47,058 nt of DNA, from NCBI RefSeq assembly GCF_020523605.1, contig NZ_JAJAQI010000043.1, positions 1 to 47,058 of the forward strand, read 5' to 3'. A model generated the notes under the pieces. That model was not told the origin of the DNA and did not search any database. It worked only from the letters and a program-made list of their open reading frames with translations. Of this stretch, positions 16,386-24,585 are shown piece by piece. A program made the translations under genes and the position numbers. The number at the start of each line of letters is the position of its first letter. The first letter of the stretch is position 1. The DNA is from Roseicella aerolata. Its GTDB lineage: Bacteria > Pseudomonadota > Alphaproteobacteria > Acetobacterales > Acetobacteraceae.

Positions 16386-16961
16386 TCAGAAGCCTGCGCC
16401 GGGCAGGGCCAGGTAGGCGGCCTCCTGCGGGGTGTTCGCCCGCCCGAGCGCGGCGTTGCGGTGCGGAAAACGGCCGAAGCGGCGGATGACGGCGCGGTGC
16501 CGCCAGGCATAGTCGATGCTGCCGCCCGGGGCGGCATGGATGGGGTCGTCCCGCAGCCCCTCGAAGAGCGCGACCGAGAGGTCCTGGTCGGCCGGGTCCT
16601 CCGAATGCTCGAAGGGCAGGTAGAGGAAGCAGCGCGCGGTCGCGGGCAGGCGGAGGTCGTGGCGGTCGCGCAGCACCGCCTGCCGGGCGACGGTCCGGGC
16701 ATGGGCGTCGGAGGCGAAGGCCTCCGGCGTGCCGCGATGCAGGTTGCGCGGGAACTGGTCGAGCACGAGGCAGAGGGCAAGCGCGCCCTCCGGCGTCGCG
16801 CCCCAGGCATCGAAAGTGCCCTCCCGCGCCGGGGCCAGCAGGGTGCCGAAGCGGCTGCGGATCCCGGCATCGAAGGCCGGGTCCACCACGAACCACCGCG
16901 GCTGCCAGGCGGCGAGGTCTGCGCCGAACCAGAAGTCCAGGATGTCCGCGGGTGCCGTCAT
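16386..16961 (-). CDS. DUF924 family protein
   Basis: A 191-residue protein matching DUF924, an all-helical TPR-like family of unknown function. Visible signatures are ILDFWFGADLAAW at the start, WGATPEGALALCLVLDQFPRN, CFLYLPFEHSEDPADQ and the end RFGRFPHRNAALGRANTPQE. Its ATG overlaps the stop of the upstream FAD/Fe-S dehydrogenase gene by 4 nt (ATGA), so the two are probably one transcript with coupled translation. Confidence 0.9.
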   Translation of the reverse strand: MTAPADILDFWFGADLAAWQPRWFVVDPAFDAGIRSRFGTLLAPAREGTFDAWGATPEGALALCLVLDQFPRNLHRGTPEAFASDAHARTVARQAVLRDRHDLRLPATARCFLYLPFEHSEDPADQDLSVALFEGLRDDPIHAAPGGSIDYAWRHRAVIRRFGRFPHRNAALGRANTPQEAAYLALPGAGF

Positions 16962-19873
16962 GCCAGCGCCCTCTCCAGCACGCGCACGCTGTGCAGCGCC
17001 TCCCGCCCCGAAAGATCGGCGATCTGGTGGCGGCAGGAAGTGCCGTCGGCGACGATCAGGTGGTCCGCCGGGGCGGCGCGCACCGCCGGCAGCAGGGAGA
17101 GTTCGGCCATGGCCTTGGAGACCTCCAGGTTCTCCGCCTCATAGCCGAAACTGCCGGCCATGCCGCAGCAGGAGGAGGTGATCGGCGTCACCTTCAGCCC
17201 GGGCACCAGGGAGAGCATGGCGACCGCGGCCGGGAAGGCGCCGAAGCTCTTCTGGTGGCAATGGCCGTGGATATGCGCGGCCGGGGCGACCGGTTTCAGG
17301 CTGAGCTTCGGCCTCTCGCGCGCCAGGAACTCGGACAGCAGCAGGGCGCGGTCGGCCAGCGCGCGGGACGCCTCGCCCGGCAGCAGGGCAGGGAACTCGT
17401 CGCGCAGCGTGAGCAGGGAGGAAGGCTCGATGCCGATGACGGGGGAGGGGAAGGCCGAGAGCGCCTCCAGCGTGCGGCGGGCCTCGGCGCGCGCCTCCTC
17501 GACCAAGCCGGCGGCGAGCAGGGTGCGGCCCTCGTCCAGCGGCCGGGCGCCCTTCGGCGGCCGGGCGACGGCGACGCGGTAGCCCGCGGCCTGCAGCACG
17601 CGGGCGGCGGCGCGGAGATTCGCCGGCTCGAAATAGCGGTTGAAGACGTCCGGGAAGAGGATGACCTCGCCTTTCCGTCCGTCTGGCGCCGGCAGCTCCG
17701 CGTCATGGAAGGCGTCGTGTCGGAAGCGCGGCAGGCTGCGCCCGGCGGCGAAGCCGAAGAGGCGCTCCGAGAGGCCGGCAAGGCCGGGGATGCGGTCCCG
17801 CGCATTGGCGAGGAAGGGCGCCATGCTGGCGAAGGGCGCCCAGCGCGGCAGCGTCGCGATCAGCCGGTCCTTGGCATTGATCCCATGCTTCCGGGCCCGG
17901 GCCGCCATGGCCTCGATCTTCATCTTCGCCATGTCCACGCCCGTGGGGCATTCGCGCCGGCAGCCCTTGCAGGAAACGCAGAGCCTGAGCGCCGCATGCA
18001 CCTCCTCCGAGGCCAGCGCATCCGGGCCAAGCTGGCCCGTCAACGCGAGGCGGAGCGTGTTGGCGCGGCCGCGGGTCAGGTGCTGCTCGTCCCGCGTGGC
18101 GCGGTAGCTTGGGCACATCGTGCCGGCGTCGAATTTCCGGCAGGTCCCGTTGTTGTTGCACATCTCGACCGCGCCGAGGAACCCGCCCTGGGGCCCTGGC
18201 CAGGCGGACCAGTCGAGCACCGGCGTCACCGACGGGTCGGCGGCATAGTCCGGGTGGTACCGGAACAGGGTGCGGTCATCCATCTTCGGCGCGCGCACGA
18301 CGCGGCCGGGATTGAGCAGGCCGGCAGGATCGAAGGCGTCCTTCACCTGCTCGAAGGCGCGGGCGATGCGCGGGCCGAACATCGGCTCGTTGAACTCGGA
18401 ACGGACGATGCCGTCGCCATGCTCGCCGGAATGGCTGCCCTTGTACTCGCGGACCAGCGCGAAGCATTCCTCGGCGATCTCGCGCATCTTCCGCACATCG
18501 CCCGGGTCCTTCATGTTCAGGACGGGGCGGACATGCAGGCAGCCGACGCTGGCATGGGCATACCAGGTGCCCCTGGTGCCGTGCTTCTCGAAGACGCCGT
18601 TCAGCCGCTCGGTGTAGTCGGCGAGATCGGGCAGGGCGACGGCGCAGTCCTCGATGAAGGAGACCGGCTTCCCGTCCCCCTTCATGCTCATCATGATGTT
18701 GAGCCCAGCCTCGCGCACTTCGGCGACCGCCGCCTGGAAGCCGGCATCGATGCAGCGCACGACGCTGCCGGGATAGCCGAGATCGGCCATCATCTCCTCG
18801 AGCCGGTCGAGCGCGGCGGCGAGCGGCGCGTCCTCCTGCCCGTGGAACTCGACGATGAGCAGCGAGTCGGGCTCGCCGACGACCATGCGGTCGATGGTCG
18901 CGCGGTAGATCGGGATGGATCGGCCGAGATCGATCATCGTCCGGTCCACCAGCTCCACCGCCTCCGGGTCCAGCGTCACCAGGTGCTGGGACGCCGCCAT
19001 GGCGGCGCGGAAGGTGGGGAACTGGCAGATGCCGAGCGCCTTGCGCGGCTTGATCGGCCAGAGCCTGAGGTCGAGCGCGGCGGAGAAGGCCAGCGTCCCC
19101 TCGCTGCCCACCAGCAGCCGCGCCAGGCTGCCCCGCCCGGCGGCGCGCGCCGCGGGGGTCAGGGCATCGAGGTTGTAGCCGCCGACGCGGCGGAGCTGGT
19201 CGGGGAAGCGGGCGGCGATCTCCTCGGCCTCCCGCGCGCCGAGGGCACGCAGGCGCTGGATCAGCTCGGCGATGCCGGAGGGGATATCGGCGCCCAGATT
19301 GTCGGGGAGGTCGGCGAAGCGGAAGCGGCTGCCATCGGCCAGCAGCGCGTCGATGCCGAGGACATTGTCCGCCATCAGCCCGTAGCGGATGGACTTGCTG
19401 CCGCAGGAGTTGTTGCCGGCCATGCCGCCGATGGTGCAGCGGGCCCAGGTGGAGGGATCGACCGGGAAGAACAGCCCGTGCTTCTTCAGCGCCTCGTTCA
19501 GCGCGCCGAGGGCGATGCCGGGCTGGACCGTCGCGGTGCGCGCCTCGGGCTCCACCGCGACCACATTGCGCAGGTATTTCGTGCAGTCGATGACCAGCGC
19601 GCGGTTGACAGTCTGGCCGCACTGGCTGGTGCCGCCGCCGCGGGGCAGGACGGGCACGCCCGCCTCCCGGCAGATGGCCATCGCCGCCTCGACATCCGCG
19701 ATGCTGCGGGGGACCAGCACGCCCACCGGCTCCACCTGGTAGATGCTGGCATCCGTCGCGTAGCGGCCGCGGTCGCCGGGGGTCCAGAGCACCTCGCCCT
19801 GCGTCTCCCGCCGCAGGCGCTCGGCCAGGCGGCTGTCGCCGATGCGGTCCTTGGGGATGGTGAAGGCGTTCAT
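16958..19873 (-). CDS. FAD-binding and Fe-S oxidoreductase, YdiJ-like D-2-hydroxyacid dehydrogenase
   Basis: A 971-residue fusion. The N-terminal FAD-binding PCMH domain (VPRSIADVEAAMAICREAG, PRGGGTSQCGQ) is followed by an FAD-oxidase C-terminal domain. A ferredoxin-like cluster site lies near residue 630 (CVSCKGCRRECPTG), and C-terminal CCG cysteine-rich segments are at HCHQKSFG near 868 and SSCCGMAG near 897. This is the architecture of YdiJ, which oxidises D-2-hydroxyglutarate, and of related D-lactate/glycolate dehydrogenases that pass electrons to the respiratory chain. The substrate cannot be decided here. I chose ATG 19873; an alternative in-frame ATG is at 19912. Divergent from serine-glyoxylate aminotransferase; coupled to DUF924 downstream. 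Confidence 0.88.
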   Translation of the reverse strand: MNAFTIPKDRIGDSRLAERLRRETQGEVLWTPGDRGRYATDASIYQVEPVGVLVPRSIADVEAAMAICREAGVPVLPRGGGTSQCGQTVNRALVIDCTKYLRNVVAVEPEARTATVQPGIALGALNEALKKHGLFFPVDPSTWARCTIGGMAGNNSCGSKSIRYGLMADNVLGIDALLADGSRFRFADLPDNLGADIPSGIAELIQRLRALGAREAEEIAARFPDQLRRVGGYNLDALTPAARAAGRGSLARLLVGSEGTLAFSAALDLRLWPIKPRKALGICQFPTFRAAMAASQHLVTLDPEAVELVDRTMIDLGRSIPIYRATIDRMVVGEPDSLLIVEFHGQEDAPLAAALDRLEEMMADLGYPGSVVRCIDAGFQAAVAEVREAGLNIMMSMKGDGKPVSFIEDCAVALPDLADYTERLNGVFEKHGTRGTWYAHASVGCLHVRPVLNMKDPGDVRKMREIAEECFALVREYKGSHSGEHGDGIVRSEFNEPMFGPRIARAFEQVKDAFDPAGLLNPGRVVRAPKMDDRTLFRYHPDYAADPSVTPVLDWSAWPGPQGGFLGAVEMCNNNGTCRKFDAGTMCPSYRATRDEQHLTRGRANTLRLALTGQLGPDALASEEVHAALRLCVSCKGCRRECPTGVDMAKMKIEAMAARARKHGINAKDRLIATLPRWAPFASMAPFLANARDRIPGLAGLSERLFGFAAGRSLPRFRHDAFHDAELPAPDGRKGEVILFPDVFNRYFEPANLRAAARVLQAAGYRVAVARPPKGARPLDEGRTLLAAGLVEEARAEARRTLEALSAFPSPVIGIEPSSLLTLRDEFPALLPGEASRALADRALLLSEFLARERPKLSLKPVAPAAHIHGHCHQKSFGAFPAAVAMLSLVPGLKVTPITSSCCGMAGSFGYEAENLEVSKAMAELSLLPAVRAAPADHLIVADGTSCRHQIADLSGREALHSVRVLERALA

Positions 19874-20143
19874 TCCGGAATCCGGGCTGGTAGTGGGGGT
19901 GTTGCCCCTCATGTAGTGCCGCGCGCGCCCTCTGTCCGATCTATAATGCTCATCAATCCTAGAAGGCCTTCTCATTGGCGCTTCCGGATGGATCGGCGCC
20001 ATAACCGCCCCGACATCGCCGCCGGCGAGGCCCCAGGCCCCCAACCGGCCCCGACAGGACCCCGAGGAAGGCCGACCGATCGGCGGGGCGCCAGGCATCT
20101 GGCGCCGTGACGCGGCCGGCCAGACAGACAAGGAACCGCAGCC
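19874..20143. promoter_or_regulatory. Divergent promoter region with a 12-bp perfect palindrome
   Basis: A 270-nt region between the YdiJ-like gene (minus) and the aminotransferase gene (plus). It contains AGAAGGCCTTCT at 19961-19972, a perfect 12-bp palindrome, and an AT-rich TATAAT at 19942-19947 that reads TATAGA-like on the other strand. No convincing -35 lies at the right spacing for either strand. The palindrome is a candidate operator shared by both genes; no regulator gene is adjacent. Confidence 0.45.
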
Positions 20144-21328
20144 ATGGCCTATTACCAGTCGAAGCCCGTCGCCGGCCGGCACTTCCTGCAGATCCCGGGC
20201 CCGACCAACGTGCCCGACCGCGTGCTGCGCGCCATGGACAACCCGACCATGGACCATCGCGGGCCGGATTTCGGCCGGTTCGGCAAGCAGTTGCTGGAGA
20301 AGGTGCGGGCGGTCTTCAAGACCGAGGGGCCGGTGGTGATCTACCCCGCCTCCGGCACCGGCGCCTGGGAAGCCGCGCTGACCAACACCCTCTCGCCCGG
20401 CGACCGCGTGCTGATGTGCGAGACCGGCTGGTTCGCGCATCTCTGGCAGGAGATGGCGGACCGCCTCGGCCTCAAGGCGCAGTTCCTCCCGACCGACTGG
20501 CGCCGCGGCGCCGATGTCCCGGCGATCGAGGCGGCGCTGCGCGAGGACAAGGCGCACGAGATCAAGGCTGTCTGCGTCGTCCACAACGAGACGAGCACCG
20601 GCTGCACCTCCCGCATCGATGAGGTGCGCCGCGCGATCGACGCCGCCGGCCATCTGGCGCTGCTGCTGGTGGACACCATCAGCTCGCTCGGCTCCATCGA
20701 CTACCGGCATGACGAGTGGGGCGTGGATGTCACGGTGGCCGGCAGCCAGAAGGGGCTGATGCTGCCGCCGGGCCTGTCCTTCAACGCCGTCAGCCAGAAG
20801 GCGCTGAAGGCGGCGGAGACGGCGAAGCTGCCGCGCAGCTTCTGGGACTGGCGGCCGATGCTGGCGGCGAACGCCACCGGCTACTTCCCCTACACACCCG
20901 CGACCAACCTGCTCTACGGGCTGGATGCGGCAGTGGACATGCTGCTGGAGGAGGGGCTGGACGAGGTCTTCGCCCGCCACGACCGCTTCGCCGAGGCGAC
21001 CCGCCGCGCCGTGCGCGCCTGGGGCCTCGAGATCCAGTGCGAGGAGCCGCGGCACTACTCCTCCTCCCTGACGGCGGTGCGGCTGCCGGAAGGGCACAGC
21101 GCCAATGCGCTGCGCGGCGTGATCCTGGAGAAGTTCAACATGTCGCTCGGCAACGGCCTCGGCCGGCTGAACGACCGGGTGTTCCGCATCGGCCATCTCG
21201 GCGATTTCGGTCCGCTTGCCCTGATCGGCACGCTGGGCGGGGTGGAGATGGGCCTGGCCGCCTCCGGCGTGCCGCACAAGGCGGGGGGCGTGCAGGCGGC
21301 GATGGCCTATCTGAACGGCAATGCCTGA
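20144..21328 (+). CDS. Serine--glyoxylate (alanine--glyoxylate type) aminotransferase
   Basis: A 394-residue class V PLP enzyme that transfers the amino group of serine or alanine to glyoxylate, giving glycine and hydroxypyruvate or pyruvate. The start LQIPGPTNVPDRVLRAMDNPTMDHRGPDF is diagnostic; PASGTGAWEAALTNTL binds PLP phosphate; the PLP lysine is K203 in AGSQKGLMLPPG; and HNETSTGC is the family motif. Length matches SgaA of the serine cycle, but no other serine-cycle gene is present, so photorespiratory-type glyoxylate salvage is equally possible. Divergent from the 2-hydroxyacid dehydrogenase, which could supply a 2-oxoacid. An 11-bp-stem hairpin follows the stop. Confidence 0.93.
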   Translation: MAYYQSKPVAGRHFLQIPGPTNVPDRVLRAMDNPTMDHRGPDFGRFGKQLLEKVRAVFKTEGPVVIYPASGTGAWEAALTNTLSPGDRVLMCETGWFAHLWQEMADRLGLKAQFLPTDWRRGADVPAIEAALREDKAHEIKAVCVVHNETSTGCTSRIDEVRRAIDAAGHLALLLVDTISSLGSIDYRHDEWGVDVTVAGSQKGLMLPPGLSFNAVSQKALKAAETAKLPRSFWDWRPMLAANATGYFPYTPATNLLYGLDAAVDMLLEEGLDEVFARHDRFAEATRRAVRAWGLEIQCEEPRHYSSSLTAVRLPEGHSANALRGVILEKFNMSLGNGLGRLNDRVFRIGHLGDFGPLALIGTLGGVEMGLAASGVPHKAGGVQAAMAYLNGNA

Positions 21329-21334
21329 GGGCGC

Positions 21335-21360
21335 GGCCGCGCCGGCCCGCCGGCGCGGCC
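21335..21360 (+). terminator. GC hairpin after the aminotransferase gene
   Basis: A perfect 11-bp stem GGCCGCGCCGG / CCGGCGCGGCC with a CCCG loop begins 6 nt after the stop codon. There is no U-tract, so it may act as a weak or factor-dependent terminator or protect the mRNA 3' end. Confidence 0.55.
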
Positions 21361-21411
21361 CGCGGCGGGGGCAGCGCATGACGGCGCGGCGGGTGCGGCG
21401 CGAAGTCCCAC

Positions 21412-21462
21412 CCGCTGCGGATTGGGGATTGCCGGGCAGGGTCACGCCCGTCCGCGATCCGC
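21412..21462 (-). repeat. Solitary module A of the intergenic repeat family
   Basis: Read on the minus strand it begins GCGGATCGCGGACGGGCGTG, matching module A of the composite copies, and closes with AATCCGC. Module B is absent. It lies in the 177-nt gap before the thermonuclease-like gene. Confidence 0.65.
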
Positions 21463-21505
21463 GCCGGGCATCGCTTCGTATTGTGAATTTGGCTATCTAT
21501 GCAGG

Positions 21506-22060
21506 ATGCCTCCCTTTCTCCGGGGCAGCCTGCTCGGCCTCGCCGGCCTGCTGCTCGCCACCGCCCTGTCCGCCGAGGAGCTCAAGGGCAGGGTGGTCGG
21601 CATCACCGATGGCGACACCCTGACCCTGCTGACCCGGGACCTGCAGCAGAAGAAGGTCCGGCTTGCCGATATCGACACGCCGGAGCGCGGCCAGCCCTAT
21701 GGCCGCAAGGCCCGGCAGGCGCTCGCCGATCTCGCCTACCGGAAGCAGGTCGCGGTCATCGTGGAGGACACCGACCGCTACGGTCGGGCCATCGGCCAGG
21801 TCTATGCCGGCGAGCGCAAGCTGAACCTGGACATGGTGCGGCGCGGCGCCGCCTGGGTCGATCGCCGCTATACCGATGATCCTGCGCTGGTGCGAGCGCA
21901 GGCCGAGGCGCGTGCCGCGAAACGCGGCCTCTGGGCCCTGCCGGAGGCCGACCGCACGCCGCCCTGGGAGTGGCGGCGGCAACCCGCGGCAGAGCGGCGG
22001 CGCGAGGCATCGCCGCCCCGGCAGCGCAGGCCACCCGCGCGGGTCCCGGCGCCGGGCTGA
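21506..22060 (+). CDS. Secreted thermonuclease-like (SNase/TNase) protein
   Basis: A 184-residue protein with a signal peptide (LLGLAGLLLATALSAEE). The staphylococcal nuclease-like domain carries VVGITDGDTLTLL, VRLADIDTPERGQPYG, DTDRYGRAIGQVY, LNLDMVRRGAAWV and RAAKRGLWALP. The first aspartate, R/E of the active site (DIDTPERGQ) and DRYGR are retained, so a calcium-dependent phosphodiesterase is possible in the periplasm or outside. The tail is arginine/proline-rich and poorly conserved. I chose the ATG at 21506, right before the signal peptide; the frame is open further upstream without a plausible protein. Confidence 0.88.
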   Translation: MPPFLRGSLLGLAGLLLATALSAEELKGRVVGITDGDTLTLLTRDLQQKKVRLADIDTPERGQPYGRKARQALADLAYRKQVAVIVEDTDRYGRAIGQVYAGERKLNLDMVRRGAAWVDRRYTDDPALVRAQAEARAAKRGLWALPEADRTPPWEWRRQPAAERRREASPPRQRRPPARVPAPG

Positions 22061-22153
22061 GCCGCGCCCCGCCGCCGGCCGCGCAACGGCGGATCGGCAA
22101 CCCGCGCCCGCCCAAAGGCCGGCGCGTCCGGCCAGGATCCCGGTCCGGCCGAT

Positions 22154-22254
22154 GGCGGATGGCGTTCGGAACTGAATGCCGATCCGCTGCAGGTCATTGG
22201 TTGTAGAAAAGCTTCACCCTCGCGGGCGTCCATGCCCGTCCGCGATCCGCTCTA
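22154..22254 (-). repeat. Composite palindromic intergenic repeat, copy 4
   Basis: On the minus strand it starts TAGAGCGGATCGCGGACGGG (module A edge and arm), then GGACGCCC and GTGAAGCTTTTC. An AT-richer linker follows, and then module B, AGCGGATCGGCATTC paired with CGAACGCCATCCGC. The TAG at 22252-22254 is the stop codon of the PHB depolymerase gene. Confidence 0.84.
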
Positions 22255-23343
22255 GCGATTCGCCCGCCCCGTCACCCGCTGCACCATCTCCCACAGGGCG
22301 CGGACCTGCACCCCGTCCTTGAACAGGTAGCGGCTGTCATAGGCGTAGCCCCACCAATTCCAGCAGCCCTCCGGATTCACCTGGAACAGGTCGGTCGGCC
22401 GGGGGCGGCGGAAATCCGCCACGCTGACCGACCGGGCCTGCGGGTACAGCACCACGATCCGGTTCGTGTCGGCCCATTCGTTGATGCCGATATTCCGGTA
22501 GAAACGGTCGCCCATCACCTGCGCGGATTGCTGGCAGCCATGCATCAGCATGTGCAGCCGGCAATTCGCCCCGGCTGCCTCGCAGGCGGCCGGCAGGTAG
22601 AGCTGCCCGGTATGCCAGAGCCCATGGCCCGCCGCGTCGCCGCCCGGCGCGAATTCCGTCTGGTCGAAGGCGATGAGGCGGCCGGATGGCTGCGTCGCCG
22701 CGGCCTCCAGCGGTCCGTAGAGGGTCTGCAGCACCTGCTGCGCCTGGTCGTAGTCGCAATCATTGATGTAGGGCGGGCGGGTGTCGCCGCAGGCCATGCC
22801 ATAGGATTGGGTCACCCAGCCATGCCCCGCGGCCAGCGCGCCGTCACTGAAGCTGGTTGCGGCCGTCGGCAGCCCGAGCAGCCCGTAGACCGCGACGGCG
22901 CGCCGCACCGTCTCCGGATGCACCACGGTGTCCGACCGGCCGGTGAAGGCGTAGAGCCGGCTGCGCCCGAGAGTCTCCACGGGATCGATCCAGCCCAGCG
23001 CGGCGAAGCGCCGGATCCGTGCGGCATAGGTCGCGGCCGGCAGCAGCCGGGCGGGCGCCCGCATGCAGGCGCCGGTGGCGAGGCTGGCGAGGGCGGTGAT
23101 GCCGGAATCGTCGGCGCGCAGCACCGCGCAGCCATACAGCCCGCCCGCCACCAGGCCGGCCCCCATGATGTCGGCCGAATGCGCGATGTGGAGCTGGTTC
23201 GCCATGAAGGCGCCGGAGGAGATGCCGGCCACCGAGACCTGTGCCGGATCCACGGGGTAGCGGCCCAGCCGGTCGGCGGCAGACGCCTTGCCGGCCTGCA
23301 TGAGGCTGAGCACCAGGGCCAGCAGGAGGGTTCGCAGCCGCAT
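22252..23343 (-). CDS. Extracellular poly(3-hydroxybutyrate) depolymerase-like esterase
   Basis: A 363-residue secreted alpha/beta hydrolase. The signal peptide (LRTLLLALVLSLMQAGKASA) is followed by strand and nucleophile elbow VSVAGISSGAFMANQLHIAHS (GxSxG with Ser42), as in PHB depolymerase-type esterases. HGCQQSAQVMGDRFYRNIGINEWADTN and VLYPQ are also family motifs, and C-terminal CWNWWGYAY is typical. No separate substrate-binding domain is present. The start ATG at 23343 has GGGAGA upstream. It lies 105 nt after a phasin gene on the same strand, supporting a polyhydroxyalkanoate link. Its stop codon TAG is the edge of repeat copy 4. Confidence 0.87.
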   Translation of the reverse strand: MRLRTLLLALVLSLMQAGKASAADRLGRYPVDPAQVSVAGISSGAFMANQLHIAHSADIMGAGLVAGGLYGCAVLRADDSGITALASLATGACMRAPARLLPAATYAARIRRFAALGWIDPVETLGRSRLYAFTGRSDTVVHPETVRRAVAVYGLLGLPTAATSFSDGALAAGHGWVTQSYGMACGDTRPPYINDCDYDQAQQVLQTLYGPLEAAATQPSGRLIAFDQTEFAPGGDAAGHGLWHTGQLYLPAACEAAGANCRLHMLMHGCQQSAQVMGDRFYRNIGINEWADTNRIVVLYPQARSVSVADFRRPRPTDLFQVNPEGCWNWWGYAYDSRYLFKDGVQVRALWEMVQRVTGRANR

Positions 23344-23448
23344 CACGACATCTCCCGGGGGAAGGGACGGCGGCCGGCCGATCCCGTGGAGCATCGGCCC
23401 CAGCGATTCGCCGCCCCGGCGGGTTCCGCCCGGGCGGCGCGCGGCCGG

Positions 23449-23862
23449 TCAGTCCCTGGTGGCGGGGACGGCCTGCAGCAGCGCGGCCTTGGCCTCGTCC
23501 AGGGCGGAGAGGAAGCGCTCCTGCAGGAGGCCGGCCACCTCGGCGCCCGAGCGCGCGGCCAGTTCGCCGAGCAGGTTCGCCTGGGCCGTGCCGTCCAGGA
23601 TGGCGGTCTTCACGGCATCGAAGGGCCGGGCGAGGACGATGCGCGGATCGGCCTCTGTCAGCGTGTCAGGCAGGGCAGCGGCCTGCGTCAGCCTGGCCGC
23701 CAGCATCTCCTGCTGCTGCCTCGCCAGGGCGCCGAGGCCCTCCATCGCCATCTTCTGCACCGCGACCAGGGCGTCCAGATTTTTCATCTGGATCGCCATG
23801 AGGGCGGAGACGACGGTGCCGGCAGGAAGGCTGCTGATGGAGGGGAAGAGGCTGCTGGACAT
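23449..23862 (-). CDS. Phasin-like protein (PHA granule-associated)
   Basis: A 137-residue, all-helical, cysteine-free protein. The segment QMKNLDALVAVQKMAMEGLGALARQQQEML matches the start of phasin domains (NLEAL..AQ..A.EG..ALA.RQ), followed by a long amphipathic helix. Phasins coat PHA granules and affect their size and turnover. Neither the ATG at 23862 nor the alternative GTG at 23907 has a strong Shine-Dalgarno. Being next to PHB depolymerase supports the call, although that enzyme is predicted to be secreted whereas phasins are intracellular. Sequence evidence alone is moderate. Confidence 0.72.
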   Translation of the reverse strand: MSSSLFPSISSLPAGTVVSALMAIQMKNLDALVAVQKMAMEGLGALARQQQEMLAARLTQAAALPDTLTEADPRIVLARPFDAVKTAILDGTAQANLLGELAARSGAEVAGLLQERFLSALDEAKAALLQAVPATRD

Positions 23863-23919
23863 GGGAGTGACGGCTCCGGAAGACGTGCCGGCAGGCTGCC
23901 GGATCACGGCCAGAATACC

Positions 23920-24000
23920 TTGCCGCAGCGCACAACCGGCAAGTCCATTTCACAAATAGACGGAAATTTTCCTTGTTTTACAAAGCTGTATTCGGCCCGG
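23920..24000 (-). promoter_or_regulatory. AT-rich upstream region of the phasin gene
   Basis: A clearly AT-rich stretch in otherwise GC-rich DNA. Read on the minus strand it contains TTGTAA, then 17 nt, then TCTATT, which could be a -35/-10 pair for the phasin gene, with a near-palindrome GGAAAATTTCC inside the spacer. Match to consensus is partial. Confidence 0.45.
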
Positions 24001-24062
24001 TGACCTCCACGGCAAGAGCCGGCCATTCGCGCCCGGGCGCCCCGCGGCTTTCGAAGGCCAGG

Positions 24063-24082
24063 CCCGTACGCGCCCGTACGCG
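24063..24082 (+). repeat. 10-bp tandem duplication at the edge of the GST remnant
   Basis: CCCGTACGCG occurs twice head to tail just before the recognisable part of the degraded glutathione S-transferase, consistent with a small slippage event in decaying DNA. Confidence 0.6.
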
Positions 24083-24084
24083 CC

Positions 24085-24470
24085 GTGGTCCGGTTGGGCG
24101 GTGCCGGTCCGGTATTCCGATATCGAAGCCATTCCGCCAGCCATGCGCCGGCGCCGATCCCCGATGCGGTCGAGCCTTCCACGAAGGCGGTCGCCCGGCA
24201 GCCCGGCAAACGGCGCCCGGCCAGCCTCCACCTGGCGGGGGAAGGCTGCTCCATGGCCGAAATCCGCGCCTTCCCCTGGATGCAGATCCGGATCGTCGCG
24301 GAATTGATCTGGCGCATTACCCGCATCTGCAGCGTTGGCATGATGCCATGGCCGCGCGCCCCGCGGTGCAGCTTGGCGTCCAGGTGCCGGCCGAGAGCCG
24401 GCGTCGGGGCTCCATGGCCGATGCGGCGCGCGAGGCGATGTTCGGCAGGACGCAATTCGCGGTGCGTTGA
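24085..24470 (+). pseudogene. Frameshifted C-terminal remnant of a glutathione S-transferase
   Basis: Two frames together spell the C-terminal helical domain of a YfcG-like GST. Frame 1 gives LGGAGPVF, then HLAGEGCSMAEIRAFPWM, which matches the family pattern ..LAG.YSIADIA.FPW... After about 24290 the similarity moves to frame 3, with GIDLAHYPHLQRWHDAMAAR, PAVQLGVQVPAE and AAREAMFGRTQFAVR before TGA at 24468-24470. The thioredoxin-like N-terminal domain is not found upstream. It appears to be a gene that lost its 5' part and then gained an indel. An intact relative lies at 45668-46297. Confidence 0.8.
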
Positions 24471-24585
24471 CCGCCGGAGCGGATCGCCGGGGGGCGGAGG
24501 GCCCGCCGGCGCGAATTCGCGCCGAAACCACGCCCGGGGCCCATGGCGGGCCCGGGGCAGCGTCGCGGCGGCAAGGGGAGACAGG

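Noticed and set aside
16952-20110. Plus-strand open frame of 1052 residues
   Set aside because: Antisense to the FAD/Fe-S dehydrogenase; low-complexity translation only.
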